Below are positions 43,417-52,857 of a stretch of DNA of 64,000 nt, in pieces. The first letter of the stretch is position 1; each line of letters opens with the position of its first letter. The position numbers and the translations under genes are program-made. The stretch is from Rhizobiales bacterium 2SD. Lineage in GTDB: Bacteria > Pseudomonadota > Alphaproteobacteria > Rhizobiales > Beijerinckiaceae. The stretch covers positions 186,001-250,000 of the forward strand of contig SCMY01000005.1 in assembly GCA_005502805.1 (NCBI GenBank). Direction: 5' to 3'. The notes under the pieces were generated by a model, which saw only the letters and a list, made by a program, of their open reading frames with translations, was not told where the DNA came from and did not search any database.

Positions 43417-45006
43417 ATGTCGTTCAAGACCCATTGCCTGGCAGCCGTTGCCGCCCTGGCCTTGATGTGCGGGGCTGTGCAAGCCCAGACCTTGCGATAC
43501 GCCAACCAGGGCGAGCTCAAGTCGCTCGACCCCTATACCGTCAACGAGACCACCACCAACGCCCATCTCGGCCACCCCTATGAGGGCCTGACGGCGCGCG
43601 GCAAGGACCTCAAGATCGAGCCGGCACTCGCCGAGAAATGGGAGATCTCGCCGGACGGCCTCAAGTGGCGCTTCTTCCTGCGCAAGGGCGTCAAGTTCCA
43701 TGACGGTTCGGATTTCACCGCCGATGACGTGATCTTCTCGGCCGATCGCGTCCGCGCCCAGGGCTCGAACTTCACCACCCGCATCCCGACCAGCGCCAAG
43801 TTCGTCAAGGTCGACGACCACACGGTCGACGTCGTCCTGACCGCGCCGAACCCGATCCTGAACGCGCAGTGGGACACCTGGTACATCATGTCGAAGAAGT
43901 GGGCGGAGGCGAACAACGCCGTCGCTCCGACCCCTGCCGCCGCGACCACCCCGAGCCATGCCTCGCTCAACGCCAACGGCACCGGCCCCTACAAGATCGA
44001 GAGCCATCAGCCGGGCGTGAAGACCGTCTTCAAGCTCAACGAGAACTACTGGAAGAAGATCGAAGGCAACATCAAAGAGGTCATCTTCACCCCGATCTCC
44101 TCGGACGCGACCCGCGTCGCCGCGCTGCTCTCCGGCGAGGTCGATGTGATCGAGCCGGTTCCGATCCAGGACATCCAGCGTGTCAACGCCTCCGGCAACG
44201 CCCAGGTCCTGACCGGCCCCGAGCTGCGCACCATCTTCCTCGGCTTCGACCAGACCCGCGACGAGCTGCTGGAGTCGAGCGTCAAGGGCAAGAACCCGTT
44301 CAAGGACCCGAAGGTCCGCCAGGCCTTCTTCCAGGCGATCGACATCGAGACGATCAAGAGCCGCGTCATGCGCGGGCTCTCGACCCCGTCGCCACTGATG
44401 ATCGCGCCGGAGCTCTATCCGCATGCCGGCTTCATCCGCGCCAAGTTCGACACCGAAGCCGCCAAGAAACTGCTCGCCGAGGCCGGCTATCCGAACGGCT
44501 TCGAGCTCGGCATGGACTGCCCGAACGACCGCTACGTCAATGACGGCCAGATCTGCCAGGCCGTGGTCGGCATGCTCGCCCGCATCGGCGTCAAGGTGAA
44601 CCTCAACGCCCAGCCCAAGGCGCAGTACTTCGCCAAGGTGCTGAAGCCGGGCGGCTACAAGACCTCGTTCTACCTGCTCGGCTGGACCCCCGGCACCTTC
44701 GACAGCCACAATGTCCTCTATGACATCCTTGGCTGCCGCGACGTCGCCGGCTCCTCGCGCGGTGAGTCGAACCTCGGCAATTACTGCAACAAGAAGGTCG
44801 ACGAGCTGACCGACAAGATCCTGGTCGAGTCGGATACCGCCAAGCGCAACGCCATGATCGGCGAGGCCTACAAGATGACCGTCGACGAGTTCTCCTACAT
44901 CCCGCTGCACCAGCAGGCCCTGGCCTGGGGTGTGTCGAAGAAGGTGAAGCTCGCCCAGCGCGCCGACAATTCGGTGCTGCTCTACTACGCCACCAAGGAG
45001 CAGTGA
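43417..45006 (+). CDS. Peptide-type ABC binding protein, set 1
   Basis: A 529-residue SBP family 5 protein with signal peptide MSFKTHCLAAVAALALMCGAVQAQ. Typical motifs are WRFFLRKGVKFHDGSDFTADD and NANGTGPYKIESHQPG; C-terminal region LLGWTPGTFDSHNVLYDI. GGGAG lies upstream of ATG 43417. It resembles the second binding protein at 47204 (shared RNANGTGP-type, GEVDVIEPVP/GEVDFVQDVP and GELRTIF/GPENRTIFFG segments), so the two are paralogues. Followed by a strong hairpin, then its two permeases. Confidence 0.9.
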   Translation: MSFKTHCLAAVAALALMCGAVQAQTLRYANQGELKSLDPYTVNETTTNAHLGHPYEGLTARGKDLKIEPALAEKWEISPDGLKWRFFLRKGVKFHDGSDFTADDVIFSADRVRAQGSNFTTRIPTSAKFVKVDDHTVDVVLTAPNPILNAQWDTWYIMSKKWAEANNAVAPTPAAATTPSHASLNANGTGPYKIESHQPGVKTVFKLNENYWKKIEGNIKEVIFTPISSDATRVAALLSGEVDVIEPVPIQDIQRVNASGNAQVLTGPELRTIFLGFDQTRDELLESSVKGKNPFKDPKVRQAFFQAIDIETIKSRVMRGLSTPSPLMIAPELYPHAGFIRAKFDTEAAKKLLAEAGYPNGFELGMDCPNDRYVNDGQICQAVVGMLARIGVKVNLNAQPKAQYFAKVLKPGGYKTSFYLLGWTPGTFDSHNVLYDILGCRDVAGSSRGESNLGNYCNKKVDELTDKILVESDTAKRNAMIGEAYKMTVDEFSYIPLHQQALAWGVSKKVKLAQRADNSVLLYYATKEQ

Positions 45007-45013
45007 GGGCTTG

Positions 45014-45045
45014 AAGGGCGCGTAGGCGAGAGCCTACGCGCCCTT
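45014..45045 (+). terminator. 14-bp hairpin after binding protein 1
   Basis: A perfect 14-bp stem (45014-45027 with 45032-45045) closed by a GAGA tetraloop, followed by TCTCC. Inside the operon; a probable attenuator or mRNA-stability element. Confidence 0.65.
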
Positions 45046-45109
45046 TCTCCATCTGCAGCAGAGAGGCCGTTCCGCACGGGACGGCTTCGGTTTCCTTGTA
45101 AGGGCGAAC

Positions 45110-46090
45110 ATGCTCGCATTTGTCCTGCGCCGGCTGTTCCAGTCGCTGATCGTGATGCTCGCTGTTGCGCTCATCGCCTTCACCATGTTCCGTTTCGTCG
45201 GCGATCCGGTGAACCAGATGGTCGGCGTCGACACGCCGCAGGAACAGGTCGCGCAATTGCGCCAGACGCTCGGTCTCGACGAGCCGGTCGTCGTCCAGTT
45301 CGCGCGCTACATCTACAATGCCGCGCGGCTCGAATTCGGCGTCTCCTACCAGTTTCGCCTGCCGGTGATCTCGCTGCTCGGCGAGCGTGCCCCGGCGACG
45401 CTGGAGCTCGCCTTCATGTCGGCGCTGTTCTCGCTGCTCGTCGGCATCCCCATGGGCGTCTACACGGCGCTGCGCCGCGACAGCTGGCTGGCCAAGATCT
45501 TCCAGACGGTCTCGCTGGTCGGCATCAGCCTGCCGACCTTTCTGATCGGCATCCTGCTGATCTACCTGTTTTCGGTGACGCTGGGCTGGCTGCCCTCCTT
45601 CGGGCGCGGCGAGGTGGTCAAGCTCGGCAACTGGTGGACGACGGGCCTGCTGACCGCTTCGGGCTGGAAGGCGCTGATCCTGCCCTCGATCACGCTCGGC
45701 CTGTTCCAGATGACGCTGATCATGCGCCTCGTCCGGGCCGAGATGCTGGAGGTGCTGCGCACCGACTACATCAAGTTCGCACGGGCTCGCGGCCTGAAGA
45801 CCCGCGCCATCCATTTCGGCCATGCGCTGAAGAACACGCTGGTGCCGGTGATCACCATCGCCGGCCTGCAGCTCGGCTCGATCATCGCCTTCGCCATCAT
45901 CACCGAGACGGTGTTCCAGTGGCCGGGCATGGGCCTGCTCTTCCTCAAGGCGGTGCAACAGGTCGATATCCCGATCATGGCCGCCTATCTCATGTTGATC
46001 TCCTTCCTGTTCGTCACCATCAACCTGATCGTCGACCTGCTCTACGCACTGGTCGATCCGCGCCTGCGCGCGACGATCGGGGCGCATTGA
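45110..46090 (+). CDS. ABC transporter permease (DppB-like), set 1
   Basis: A 326-residue six-helix permease. The N-terminal MLAFVLRRLFQSLIVMLAV helix and the EAA loop (FARARGLKTRAIHFGHALKN) are typical. It is clearly paralogous to the permease at 48879, sharing MFRFVGDPV, SLPTFLIGI, WLPSFGRG and PVITIAG. AAGGG lies 5 bases before the ATG. Confidence 0.9.
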   Translation: MLAFVLRRLFQSLIVMLAVALIAFTMFRFVGDPVNQMVGVDTPQEQVAQLRQTLGLDEPVVVQFARYIYNAARLEFGVSYQFRLPVISLLGERAPATLELAFMSALFSLLVGIPMGVYTALRRDSWLAKIFQTVSLVGISLPTFLIGILLIYLFSVTLGWLPSFGRGEVVKLGNWWTTGLLTASGWKALILPSITLGLFQMTLIMRLVRAEMLEVLRTDYIKFARARGLKTRAIHFGHALKNTLVPVITIAGLQLGSIIAFAIITETVFQWPGMGLLFLKAVQQVDIPIMAAYLMLISFLFVTINLIVDLLYALVDPRLRATIGAH

Positions 46091-46098
46091 GGCCGGTC

Positions 46099-47046
46099 AT
46101 GAGCGCGCAACCCGCTTCCCCCGCGAAACAACCGCCCTCGCTCTGGGCCCGCATCCTCGACAGCGATATCCTGGCGAGCTTCCTGCGTTCCAAGGTGACG
46201 ATGGTCGCAGCGGTGATCGTGCTGGTGCTGTTCATCGGCGCCTTCTTCTCGCCCTGGATCGCGCCGACCAACCCGTTCGATCCGGCGACGGTCTTCCTCT
46301 CCGACGCCAACATCCCGCCGGCCTGGCAGCAGGGCGGCGATCCCAAGTTCATCCTCGGCACCGACGACCAGGGCCGCGATCTCTATTCGGCGATCCTCTA
46401 TGGCCTGCGCGTCTCGCTGATCGTCGGCCTGCTCGGCGTCGCGCTGGCGGCGACGATCGGCATCACGCTCGGCCTGCTCGCCGGCTATCTCGGCGGCCGC
46501 GTCGATTCGCTGATCATGCGCATCGCCGACGTGCAGCTGACCTTCCCGGCGATCCTGATCGCGCTGCTGATCGACGGCGTCGTGCGCGGCATCTTCAAGC
46601 ACGCCAATCGCGAGGACACCGCGCTCTACGTGCTGGTGATCTCGATCGGCCTGTCCTTCTGGGTGCAGTACGCCCGCACCATCCGCGGCTCGACTCTGGT
46701 CGAGCGCAACAAGGACTATGTCCAGGCCGCCCGCCTCGTCGGCCTGCCGGCGCCCCTCATCATGCTGCGCCATGTCCTGCCGAACGTGATCGGCCCGGTG
46801 CTGGTCATCCTGACCATCAACCTGGCGCTCGCCGTGATCACCGAGGCGACGCTCTCCTTCCTCGGCGTCGGCCTGCCGCCGACCCAGCCCTCGCTGGGAA
46901 CGCTGATCTCGATCGGCAACCGCTATCTGTTCTCGGGCGACTGGTGGATCGTGACCTTCCCGGGTGTGACGCTCGCCGTGCTGGTGCTGGCCGTGAACCT
47001 GCTCGGCGACTGGCTGCGCGATGCCTTGAACCCGAGGCTGCGATGA
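46099..47046 (+). CDS. ABC transporter permease (DppC-like), set 1
   Basis: A 315-residue permease with OppC-like N-terminus (PPSLWARILDSDILASFLRS), the LGTDDQGRDLYSAILYGLRVS motif and an EAA loop (QAARLVGLPAPLIMLRHVLPN). GAGG lies 6 bases before ATG 46099, 8 bases after the previous stop. Paralogue of 49870. It ends without its own ATPases; the next genes are a second binding protein and permease pair. Confidence 0.9.
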   Translation: MSAQPASPAKQPPSLWARILDSDILASFLRSKVTMVAAVIVLVLFIGAFFSPWIAPTNPFDPATVFLSDANIPPAWQQGGDPKFILGTDDQGRDLYSAILYGLRVSLIVGLLGVALAATIGITLGLLAGYLGGRVDSLIMRIADVQLTFPAILIALLIDGVVRGIFKHANREDTALYVLVISIGLSFWVQYARTIRGSTLVERNKDYVQAARLVGLPAPLIMLRHVLPNVIGPVLVILTINLALAVITEATLSFLGVGLPPTQPSLGTLISIGNRYLFSGDWWIVTFPGVTLAVLVLAVNLLGDWLRDALNPRLR

Positions 47047-47052
47047 GCAGGA

Positions 47053-47085
47053 TTTGCTGCGAAAGCCACCCTTCCGCGCAGCAAA
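47053..47085 (+). terminator. Hairpin between transporter sets 1 and 2
   Basis: TTTGCTGCG (47053-47061) pairs perfectly with 47077-47085; loop of 15 bases, no T-run. It may separate the two importer modules partially. The rest of the 157-bp gap holds the ribosome site of the next gene and no clear promoter. Confidence 0.4.
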
Positions 47086-47203
47086 CGCCTGCCGAAGCCA
47101 TGTGTTTTACGCAGATTGGACCCGTGACAGACACGGGGGGCGGTCCTAACATCCGGCGCTTCGGCTGGCCCGCGACCGGGCCGCGACTGGGAGGTCAATT
47201 CCG

Positions 47204-48805
47204 ATGAAACCGCGTAATCTTGCGCTTGCCGCCGCGCTGCTCGGCGTCTCCGTGCTGGCGCTCGGCGCAGCCGAGGCGAAGCCGCTGAAATGGGCGTCGG
47301 CGGGCGATGCGCTGACGATCGACCCGCATGGCCAGAACGAGGGCCTGACGACTTCGGTCAACCAGCACATGTATGAGAGCCTGACCGAGCGCGATCATGC
47401 CGGCAAGCTTCACCCGCTGCTGGCTTCGTCCTGGAAGGTGCTGCCGGACGATCCGACGACCTGGGAGTTCAAATTGCAGGAGGGCGTCAAGTTCCATGAC
47501 GGCGCGTCCTTCACCGCCGACGACGTGGTGTTCTCCTATGAGCGCGCCATGCAGCCGACCTCGGACTTCAAGGGCTATCTGACCTCGTTCGAGAAGGTCT
47601 CGAAGGTCGACGATTTGACGGTCCGGATCAAGACCAAGGGGCCGAACCCGCTCTTGGTCAACAACACCTCCTCCATCCGCATCATGAGCAAGGCCTGGGC
47701 GGAGAAGAACAACGCCACCAAGGCGCAGGACTTCAAGAACAAGGAAGAGAACTACGCCGTCCGCAACGCCAACGGCACCGGCCCCTTCGTCCTCGTCTCG
47801 CGCGAAGCCGACGTGAAGACGGTGATGAAGCGCAACGAGAACTACTGGGCCAAGGCCAAGGTCCCGCTCGAGATCACCGAGCTGACCTATGTGCCGATCA
47901 AGCAGGACGCGACCCGCATCGCGGCCCTGCTCTCCGGCGAGGTCGATTTCGTCCAGGACGTGCCGGTGCAGGACATCGCCCGGTTGAAGGGCGATTCCAA
48001 GCTGCGCGTCACCTCCGGCCCCGAGAACCGCACCATCTTCTTCGGCATGGACGTCGCGTCCAAGGACCTGAAGAGTGACAATGTCGAGGGCAAGAACCCC
48101 TTCGCTGACAAGCGCGTCCGCCAGGCGATGAACATGGCGCTCAACCGCGGAGCGATCCAGCGTGTCGTGATGCGCGGCGAGTCGATCCCGACCGGCATCA
48201 TCCTGCCGCCCTTTGCCAATGGCTGGACCAAGGAACTCGACGCCGCGCCCGCGGTCGATGTCGCCAAGGCGAAGGCGCTGCTAAAGGAGGCCGGCTATGA
48301 GAACGGCTTCTCGGTGACGCTGCACTGCTCCAACGACCGCTACATCAATGATGAGGGTATCTGCCAGTCGGCGGTCGGCATGTTCGGCCAGATCGGCGTC
48401 AAGGTGAACCTGGTCTCGCAGTCGAAGTCGATCCACTTCAACCTGATCCAGAAGAACCCGCCGGAAACCGAGTTCTACCTCGTCGGCTGGGGCGTCCCGA
48501 CCTTCGACAGCGACTATGTCTTCTCCTACATGTACCACAGCCGCACCGGCTCGCAGGGGAGCTGGAACGCGACCGGCTATTCCGACAAGGATGTCGACGC
48601 GCAGATCCAGACGCTCTCCAAGGAGATCGATATCGCCAAGCGCGACGCCACCATCGCCAAGATCTGGGCGAAGGTGAAGGACGAGACGATCTACCTGCCT
48701 CTCCACCATCAGTCGCTCAGCTACGGCATGAAATCGGCGCTCGACATACCTGTCGACGTCTCGAACAACCCGAAGCTGAAGATGGTCGCCTTCAAGGGCT
48801 CGTAG
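47204..48805 (+). CDS. Peptide-type ABC binding protein, set 2
   Basis: A 533-residue SBP family 5 protein with a signal peptide (MKPRNLALAAALLGVSVLALGAAEA). Motifs include WEFKLQEGVKFHDGASFTADD, NANGTGPFVLVSRE and YLVGWGVPTFDSDYVFSY near the C-terminus. GGAGGT lies 7 bases before ATG 47204. Paralogous to the protein at 43417 but clearly diverged, so a different ligand is likely. Confidence 0.9.
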   Translation: MKPRNLALAAALLGVSVLALGAAEAKPLKWASAGDALTIDPHGQNEGLTTSVNQHMYESLTERDHAGKLHPLLASSWKVLPDDPTTWEFKLQEGVKFHDGASFTADDVVFSYERAMQPTSDFKGYLTSFEKVSKVDDLTVRIKTKGPNPLLVNNTSSIRIMSKAWAEKNNATKAQDFKNKEENYAVRNANGTGPFVLVSREADVKTVMKRNENYWAKAKVPLEITELTYVPIKQDATRIAALLSGEVDFVQDVPVQDIARLKGDSKLRVTSGPENRTIFFGMDVASKDLKSDNVEGKNPFADKRVRQAMNMALNRGAIQRVVMRGESIPTGIILPPFANGWTKELDAAPAVDVAKAKALLKEAGYENGFSVTLHCSNDRYINDEGICQSAVGMFGQIGVKVNLVSQSKSIHFNLIQKNPPETEFYLVGWGVPTFDSDYVFSYMYHSRTGSQGSWNATGYSDKDVDAQIQTLSKEIDIAKRDATIAKIWAKVKDETIYLPLHHQSLSYGMKSALDIPVDVSNNPKLKMVAFKGS

Positions 48806-48816
48806 AGCCGGCATCC

Positions 48817-48849
48817 GTCGCAGGGGCCGCGCCTAGACGGCCCCGCGAC
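48817..48849 (+). terminator. Hairpin after binding protein 2
   Basis: A 12-bp GC-rich stem with one bulged A (48817-48829 with 48838-48849) and an eight-base loop, between binding protein 2 and its permeases. No T-run. Confidence 0.55.
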
Positions 48850-48878
48850 ATCGTCCGTGTAGAGGGGTTATCGACGCG

Positions 48879-49862
48879 ATGCTCGCCTATATCCTGCGCT
48901 CGCTGATGCAGGGGCTGGTGGTGATGCTCGCCGTCGCCTTCATCGCCTTCTCCATGTTCCGTTTCGTCGGCGACCCCGTCGTGAACATGCTCGGCCAGGA
49001 GGCGACCCTGCAGGATCGTGCCGAGCTGACGCAGCGGCTCGGCCTCAACGATCCCGTGCCGCTGCAGTTCGCCCGCTTCGTCGCCGATGCGGCCCGCGGC
49101 GATTTCGGCATCTCTTATCGCCAGGGCCGCAAGGTCTCGGCGTTGATCCTCGAGCGCTTGCCGGCGACGGTCGAGCTGGCCGTGCTCTCGGCGATCTTCG
49201 CCTTCGTCACCGGCATCGCCTTCGGCGTCTACGCCGCGATCCGCCGCGACGGCTGGATCGCCAATCTCGTCATGTCGGTCTCCCTGATCGGCGTTTCCCT
49301 GCCGACCTTCCTGATCGGCATCGGGCTGATCTACGTCTTCGCCGTCGAATTGCGCTGGCTGCCCTCATTCGGACGCGGCGACACCGTTCAGATCGGCTGG
49401 TGGTCGACCGGGCTGCTGACCACGAGCGGGCTGAAGTCGCTGGTCATGCCGGTGCTGACGCTCGGCTTCCTGCAGCTCACCTTGGTGATGCGCCTCGTCC
49501 GCTCCGAGATGCTCGAGGTGATGCGCGCCGACTTCATCCGCTTCGCCAGGGCGCGCGGCATTCCCGAGCGCAGGATCGAGTTCCGCCATGCCCTGCGCAA
49601 CACCATGATCCCGGTGATCACCATCGCCGGCGTCCAGCTCGGCGGCGTCATCGCCTTCGCCATCGTCACCGAGACGGTGTTCCAGTGGCCGGGGCTCGGC
49701 GCGCTCTTCGTCAATGCGGTGCAGTTCGTCGACGTTCCCGTGATGTCGGCCTATCTGCTCTTCGTCGCCTTCGTCTTTGTGCTGACCTCGCTCCTAGTCG
49801 ACATCGTCTATGTCGCGCTCGATCCGCGCCTGCGCGGCGGCGTCCTCGTGCCGGTGAAGTGA
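48879..49862 (+). CDS. ABC transporter permease (DppB-like), set 2
   Basis: A 327-residue six-helix permease, paralogue of the one at 45110 (MLAYILRSLMQGLVVMLAVAF at the start, FARARGIPERRIEFRHALRN as the EAA loop). The start ATG at 48879 has only a distant AGGGG, so its translation may be weaker than its neighbours'. Confidence 0.9.
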   Translation: MLAYILRSLMQGLVVMLAVAFIAFSMFRFVGDPVVNMLGQEATLQDRAELTQRLGLNDPVPLQFARFVADAARGDFGISYRQGRKVSALILERLPATVELAVLSAIFAFVTGIAFGVYAAIRRDGWIANLVMSVSLIGVSLPTFLIGIGLIYVFAVELRWLPSFGRGDTVQIGWWSTGLLTTSGLKSLVMPVLTLGFLQLTLVMRLVRSEMLEVMRADFIRFARARGIPERRIEFRHALRNTMIPVITIAGVQLGGVIAFAIVTETVFQWPGLGALFVNAVQFVDVPVMSAYLLFVAFVFVLTSLLVDIVYVALDPRLRGGVLVPVK

Positions 49863-49869
49863 GGCGGCG

Positions 49870-50817
49870 ATGACGACAGCTCCTTTGCCCGCTCCGAAAC
49901 AGCCCGGCCGCTTCGCCCGGTTCTGGGATTCCGACCTCGTCTATTCCTTCCGCTCCTCGCCGATCACGGTGGTGGCCAGCATCATGGCGCTGCTGCTCGT
50001 GCTCGCCGCCGTCTTCGCGCCGCTGATCGCGCCCTATGACCCGTTCGATCCGTCCTCGCTCGACCTCTCCGACGGCTTCTCGCGGCCGATGCAGCCGAAC
50101 GAGATCACTGGCAAGGTCTTCTGGCTCGGCTCCGACGGTCAGGGCCGCGACATCTTCTCGGCGATTCTCTACGGCTCGCGCGTTTCGCTGATCGTCGGCG
50201 CGGCTTCCGTGCTGTTCTCTCTGGTGCTCGGCGTAGGCTTAGGCCTCGTCGCCGGCTATGTCGGAGGCCGTACCGAGGCGCTGATCATGCGCGTCGCCGA
50301 TATCCAGCTCTCCTTCCCGGCGATCCTGGTGGCGCTGCTCGTCTTCGGCGTGGCGCGCGGATTGATCCCGCCGGCGCTGCAGGAGCAGATGACGCTGCTC
50401 GTCCTCGTCATCGCCATCGGCCTGTCGAACTGGGCGCAATATGCCCGCACCGTGCGCGGCTCGACCCTGGTCGAGAAGAACAAGGTCTATGTCGACGCCG
50501 CCCGCCTGATCGGCCTCAAGGCGTGGCCGGTGATGCTCAAGCACGTCCTGCCCAATGTCGCCGGCCCTGTTCTGGTCATCGCCACGATCAACCTCGCTCT
50601 TGCGGTGATCGAGGAAGCGACGCTCTCTTTCCTCGGTGTCGGTATGCCGCCGACCCAGCCTTCGCTCGGCACGCTGATCCGCTTCGGTCAGCAATACCTG
50701 TTCTCCGGCGAATGGTGGATCCTGCTCTTCCCCTCGCTCGTGCTGATCCTGTTCGCGCTCTCGATCAACCTGTTCGGCGACTGGTTGCGCGATGCGCTCA
50801 ATCCGAAACTGAGGTGA
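49870..50817 (+). CDS. ABC transporter permease (DppC-like), set 2
   Basis: A 315-residue permease with LGSDGQGRDIFSAILYGSRVS and an EAA loop (DAARLIGLKAWPVMLKHVLPN). GAGG precedes ATG 49870, 7 bases after the previous stop. It is followed within 45 bases by the ATPase pair that probably serves both permease sets. Confidence 0.9.
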   Translation: MTTAPLPAPKQPGRFARFWDSDLVYSFRSSPITVVASIMALLLVLAAVFAPLIAPYDPFDPSSLDLSDGFSRPMQPNEITGKVFWLGSDGQGRDIFSAILYGSRVSLIVGAASVLFSLVLGVGLGLVAGYVGGRTEALIMRVADIQLSFPAILVALLVFGVARGLIPPALQEQMTLLVLVIAIGLSNWAQYARTVRGSTLVEKNKVYVDAARLIGLKAWPVMLKHVLPNVAGPVLVIATINLALAVIEEATLSFLGVGMPPTQPSLGTLIRFGQQYLFSGEWWILLFPSLVLILFALSINLFGDWLRDALNPKLR

Positions 50818-50860
50818 CGATGACACGCCTCCCACCTTCATTCGCGTTCCCGGAGCAGCG

Positions 50861-51862
50861 ATGACCCAGCCCGTCCTCTCCGTTCAGGATCTCACCGTCG
50901 AGTTCGTCACGCGCCGCGGCACGCTGCGCGCGCTCGACAAGGTCTCTTTCGACATCGCCCGCGGCGAGGTGCTCGGCGTCGTCGGCGAATCCGGCGCCGG
51001 CAAGTCTGTCACCGGCTCGGCCATCATCGGGCTGATCGATCCGCCCGGCCGCATCGCCGGCGGCGAGGTCGTGCTCTCCGGCGAGCGCGTCGACCATCTC
51101 CCGCCCGAGCAGATGCGCCGCGTCCGTGGCAAGCGCATCGGCATGATCTTCCAGGACCCGCTGACCAGCCTCAACCCGCTCTACCGGGTCGGCGAGCAGT
51201 TGATCGAGACGATCCAGACCCATACCGACCTCAACGCGGCCGATGCGCGAAAGCGCGCCATCGCCTTGCTCGACGAGGTCGGCATCCCGGCGCCGGACAG
51301 GCGCATCGACGGCTATCCGCACGAGTTCTCCGGCGGCATGCGTCAGCGTGTCGTGATCGCGCTCGCGCTCTGCGCCGAGCCGGAATTCATCATCGCCGAC
51401 GAGCCGACCACCGCGCTCGACGTCTCCGTGCAGGCGCAGATCATCGCCCTCATCAAGCGGCTCTGTAAGGAGCGCGGCACTTCGGTGATGTTGGTCACTC
51501 ACGATATGGGCGTGATCGCCGAGACCGCCGACCGCGTCGCGGTGATGTATGCCGGGCGCGTCGCCGAGATCGGCCCCGTCCGCGAGGTGATCAAGCAGCC
51601 GCTCCATCCCTATACGCAGGGTTTGATGGGCGCGATCCCATCGATCGAGGGCGATGCCTCGCGGCTGGTGCAGATTCCCGGCGCGATGCCGCGCCTTTCC
51701 AGCATCCCGAAAGGCTGCGCCTTCAATCCGCGCTGCTCGAAAGTGTTCGACCGCTGCCGGGTCGACCGACCGGAACTCATCGATGTCGGCGGCCACCAGG
51801 TCGCCTGCCATCTCTACGACAAGGCGCAGGCGCCGGCCGGCAAGACGGAGATCGCAGCGTGA
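50861..51862 (+). CDS. ABC transporter ATP-binding protein (DppD-like)
   Basis: A 333-residue ATPase: Walker A GESGAGKS, signature FSGGMRQR, Walker B FIIADEPTTALDV, H-loop THDMGV. The C-terminal oligopeptide-transporter extension is present with its Cys pattern (GCAFNPRCSKVFDRC, QVACHLY). GGAG lies 6 bases before the ATG. Its stop overlaps the GTG start of the next ATPase. Only ATPase pair for the two binding-protein/permease sets upstream. Confidence 0.92.
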   Translation: MTQPVLSVQDLTVEFVTRRGTLRALDKVSFDIARGEVLGVVGESGAGKSVTGSAIIGLIDPPGRIAGGEVVLSGERVDHLPPEQMRRVRGKRIGMIFQDPLTSLNPLYRVGEQLIETIQTHTDLNAADARKRAIALLDEVGIPAPDRRIDGYPHEFSGGMRQRVVIALALCAEPEFIIADEPTTALDVSVQAQIIALIKRLCKERGTSVMLVTHDMGVIAETADRVAVMYAGRVAEIGPVREVIKQPLHPYTQGLMGAIPSIEGDASRLVQIPGAMPRLSSIPKGCAFNPRCSKVFDRCRVDRPELIDVGGHQVACHLYDKAQAPAGKTEIAA

Positions 51863-52851
51863 GCGAGAAAGCCTTCGTTGAGGTCCGTGACCTCAAGCGT
51901 GTCTTCGACGTCTCCAAGCCCTGGCTCAACCGGGTGCTGGAAAGCGCGCCGAAGCAGTATCTCAAGGCAGTCGACGGCGTCTCCTTCGACATCCGCAAGG
52001 GCGAGACCTTCGCGCTCGTCGGCGAGTCGGGCTCAGGCAAGTCGACCGTGGCGCGCATGGTCGTCGGCCTGCTGCATCCGTCAGGCGGCACGGTCTCGAT
52101 CGACGGCGTCTCGATGTCCGATCAGGCTGCCGCAGCCGAGCGCCAGCGTCTGCGCCGGCGCATCCAGATGATCTTCCAGGACCCGTACGCCTCGCTCAAT
52201 CCGCGCTGGCGCGTCGGAAGGATCATTGCCGAGCCGATCCGCGCCTTCGACATCATCCAGGGCGACGCCGCGATCGAAGCGCGCGTCGGCGAACTGCTTT
52301 CGCTGGTCGGCCTGCATCCCGACGACGGCAAGAAGTTTCCGCACGAATTCTCCGGTGGCCAGCGTCAGCGCATCGCGATCGCCCGCGCGCTCGCCTCCAA
52401 CGCCGAGTTCATCGTCTGCGACGAGCCGACCTCGGCGCTCGACGTCTCCGTCCAGGCGCAGATCCTCAACCTGATGCGCGATCTGCAGGAGAAATTCGGG
52501 CTGACCTATCTCTTCATCAGCCACAACCTCGCGGTTGTCCGGCACATGGCGACGCGCATCGGCGTGATGTATCTCGGCCGCCTCGTCGAGGTCTCCGACG
52601 GCAAACAGCTCTTCGCTGCCCCACGTCATCCCTATACGCGAATGCTGCTCGACGCGGTGCCCGACCTTGCCATGATCGGCAAGGCGCGCGAGGGCGTGAA
52701 GGGCGAGATCCCGAACCCGATCAACCCGCCCTCGGGCTGCACCTTCCACCCCCGCTGCCCGCTGGTCTTCGACCGCTGCCGCGTCGAGAATCCGCCGGTG
52801 ATCGACGGTGTCGCCTGCCATGCGGTGAACGAGGGCAGGGCGGCGGCGTAG
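51859..52851 (+). CDS. ABC transporter ATP-binding protein (DppF-like)
   Basis: A 330-residue ATPase: Walker A GESGSGKST, signature FSGGQRQR, Walker B FIVCDEPTSALDV, H-loop SHNLAVV (Asn in place of the usual Asp, common in DppF). C-terminal GCTFHPRCPLVFDRC and VACHAV. It starts at GTG 51859 in a GTGA overlap. Ends the 9.4-kb importer cluster. Confidence 0.92.
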   Translation: MSEKAFVEVRDLKRVFDVSKPWLNRVLESAPKQYLKAVDGVSFDIRKGETFALVGESGSGKSTVARMVVGLLHPSGGTVSIDGVSMSDQAAAAERQRLRRRIQMIFQDPYASLNPRWRVGRIIAEPIRAFDIIQGDAAIEARVGELLSLVGLHPDDGKKFPHEFSGGQRQRIAIARALASNAEFIVCDEPTSALDVSVQAQILNLMRDLQEKFGLTYLFISHNLAVVRHMATRIGVMYLGRLVEVSDGKQLFAAPRHPYTRMLLDAVPDLAMIGKAREGVKGEIPNPINPPSGCTFHPRCPLVFDRCRVENPPVIDGVACHAVNEGRAAA

Positions 52852-52857
52852 GGAGGC

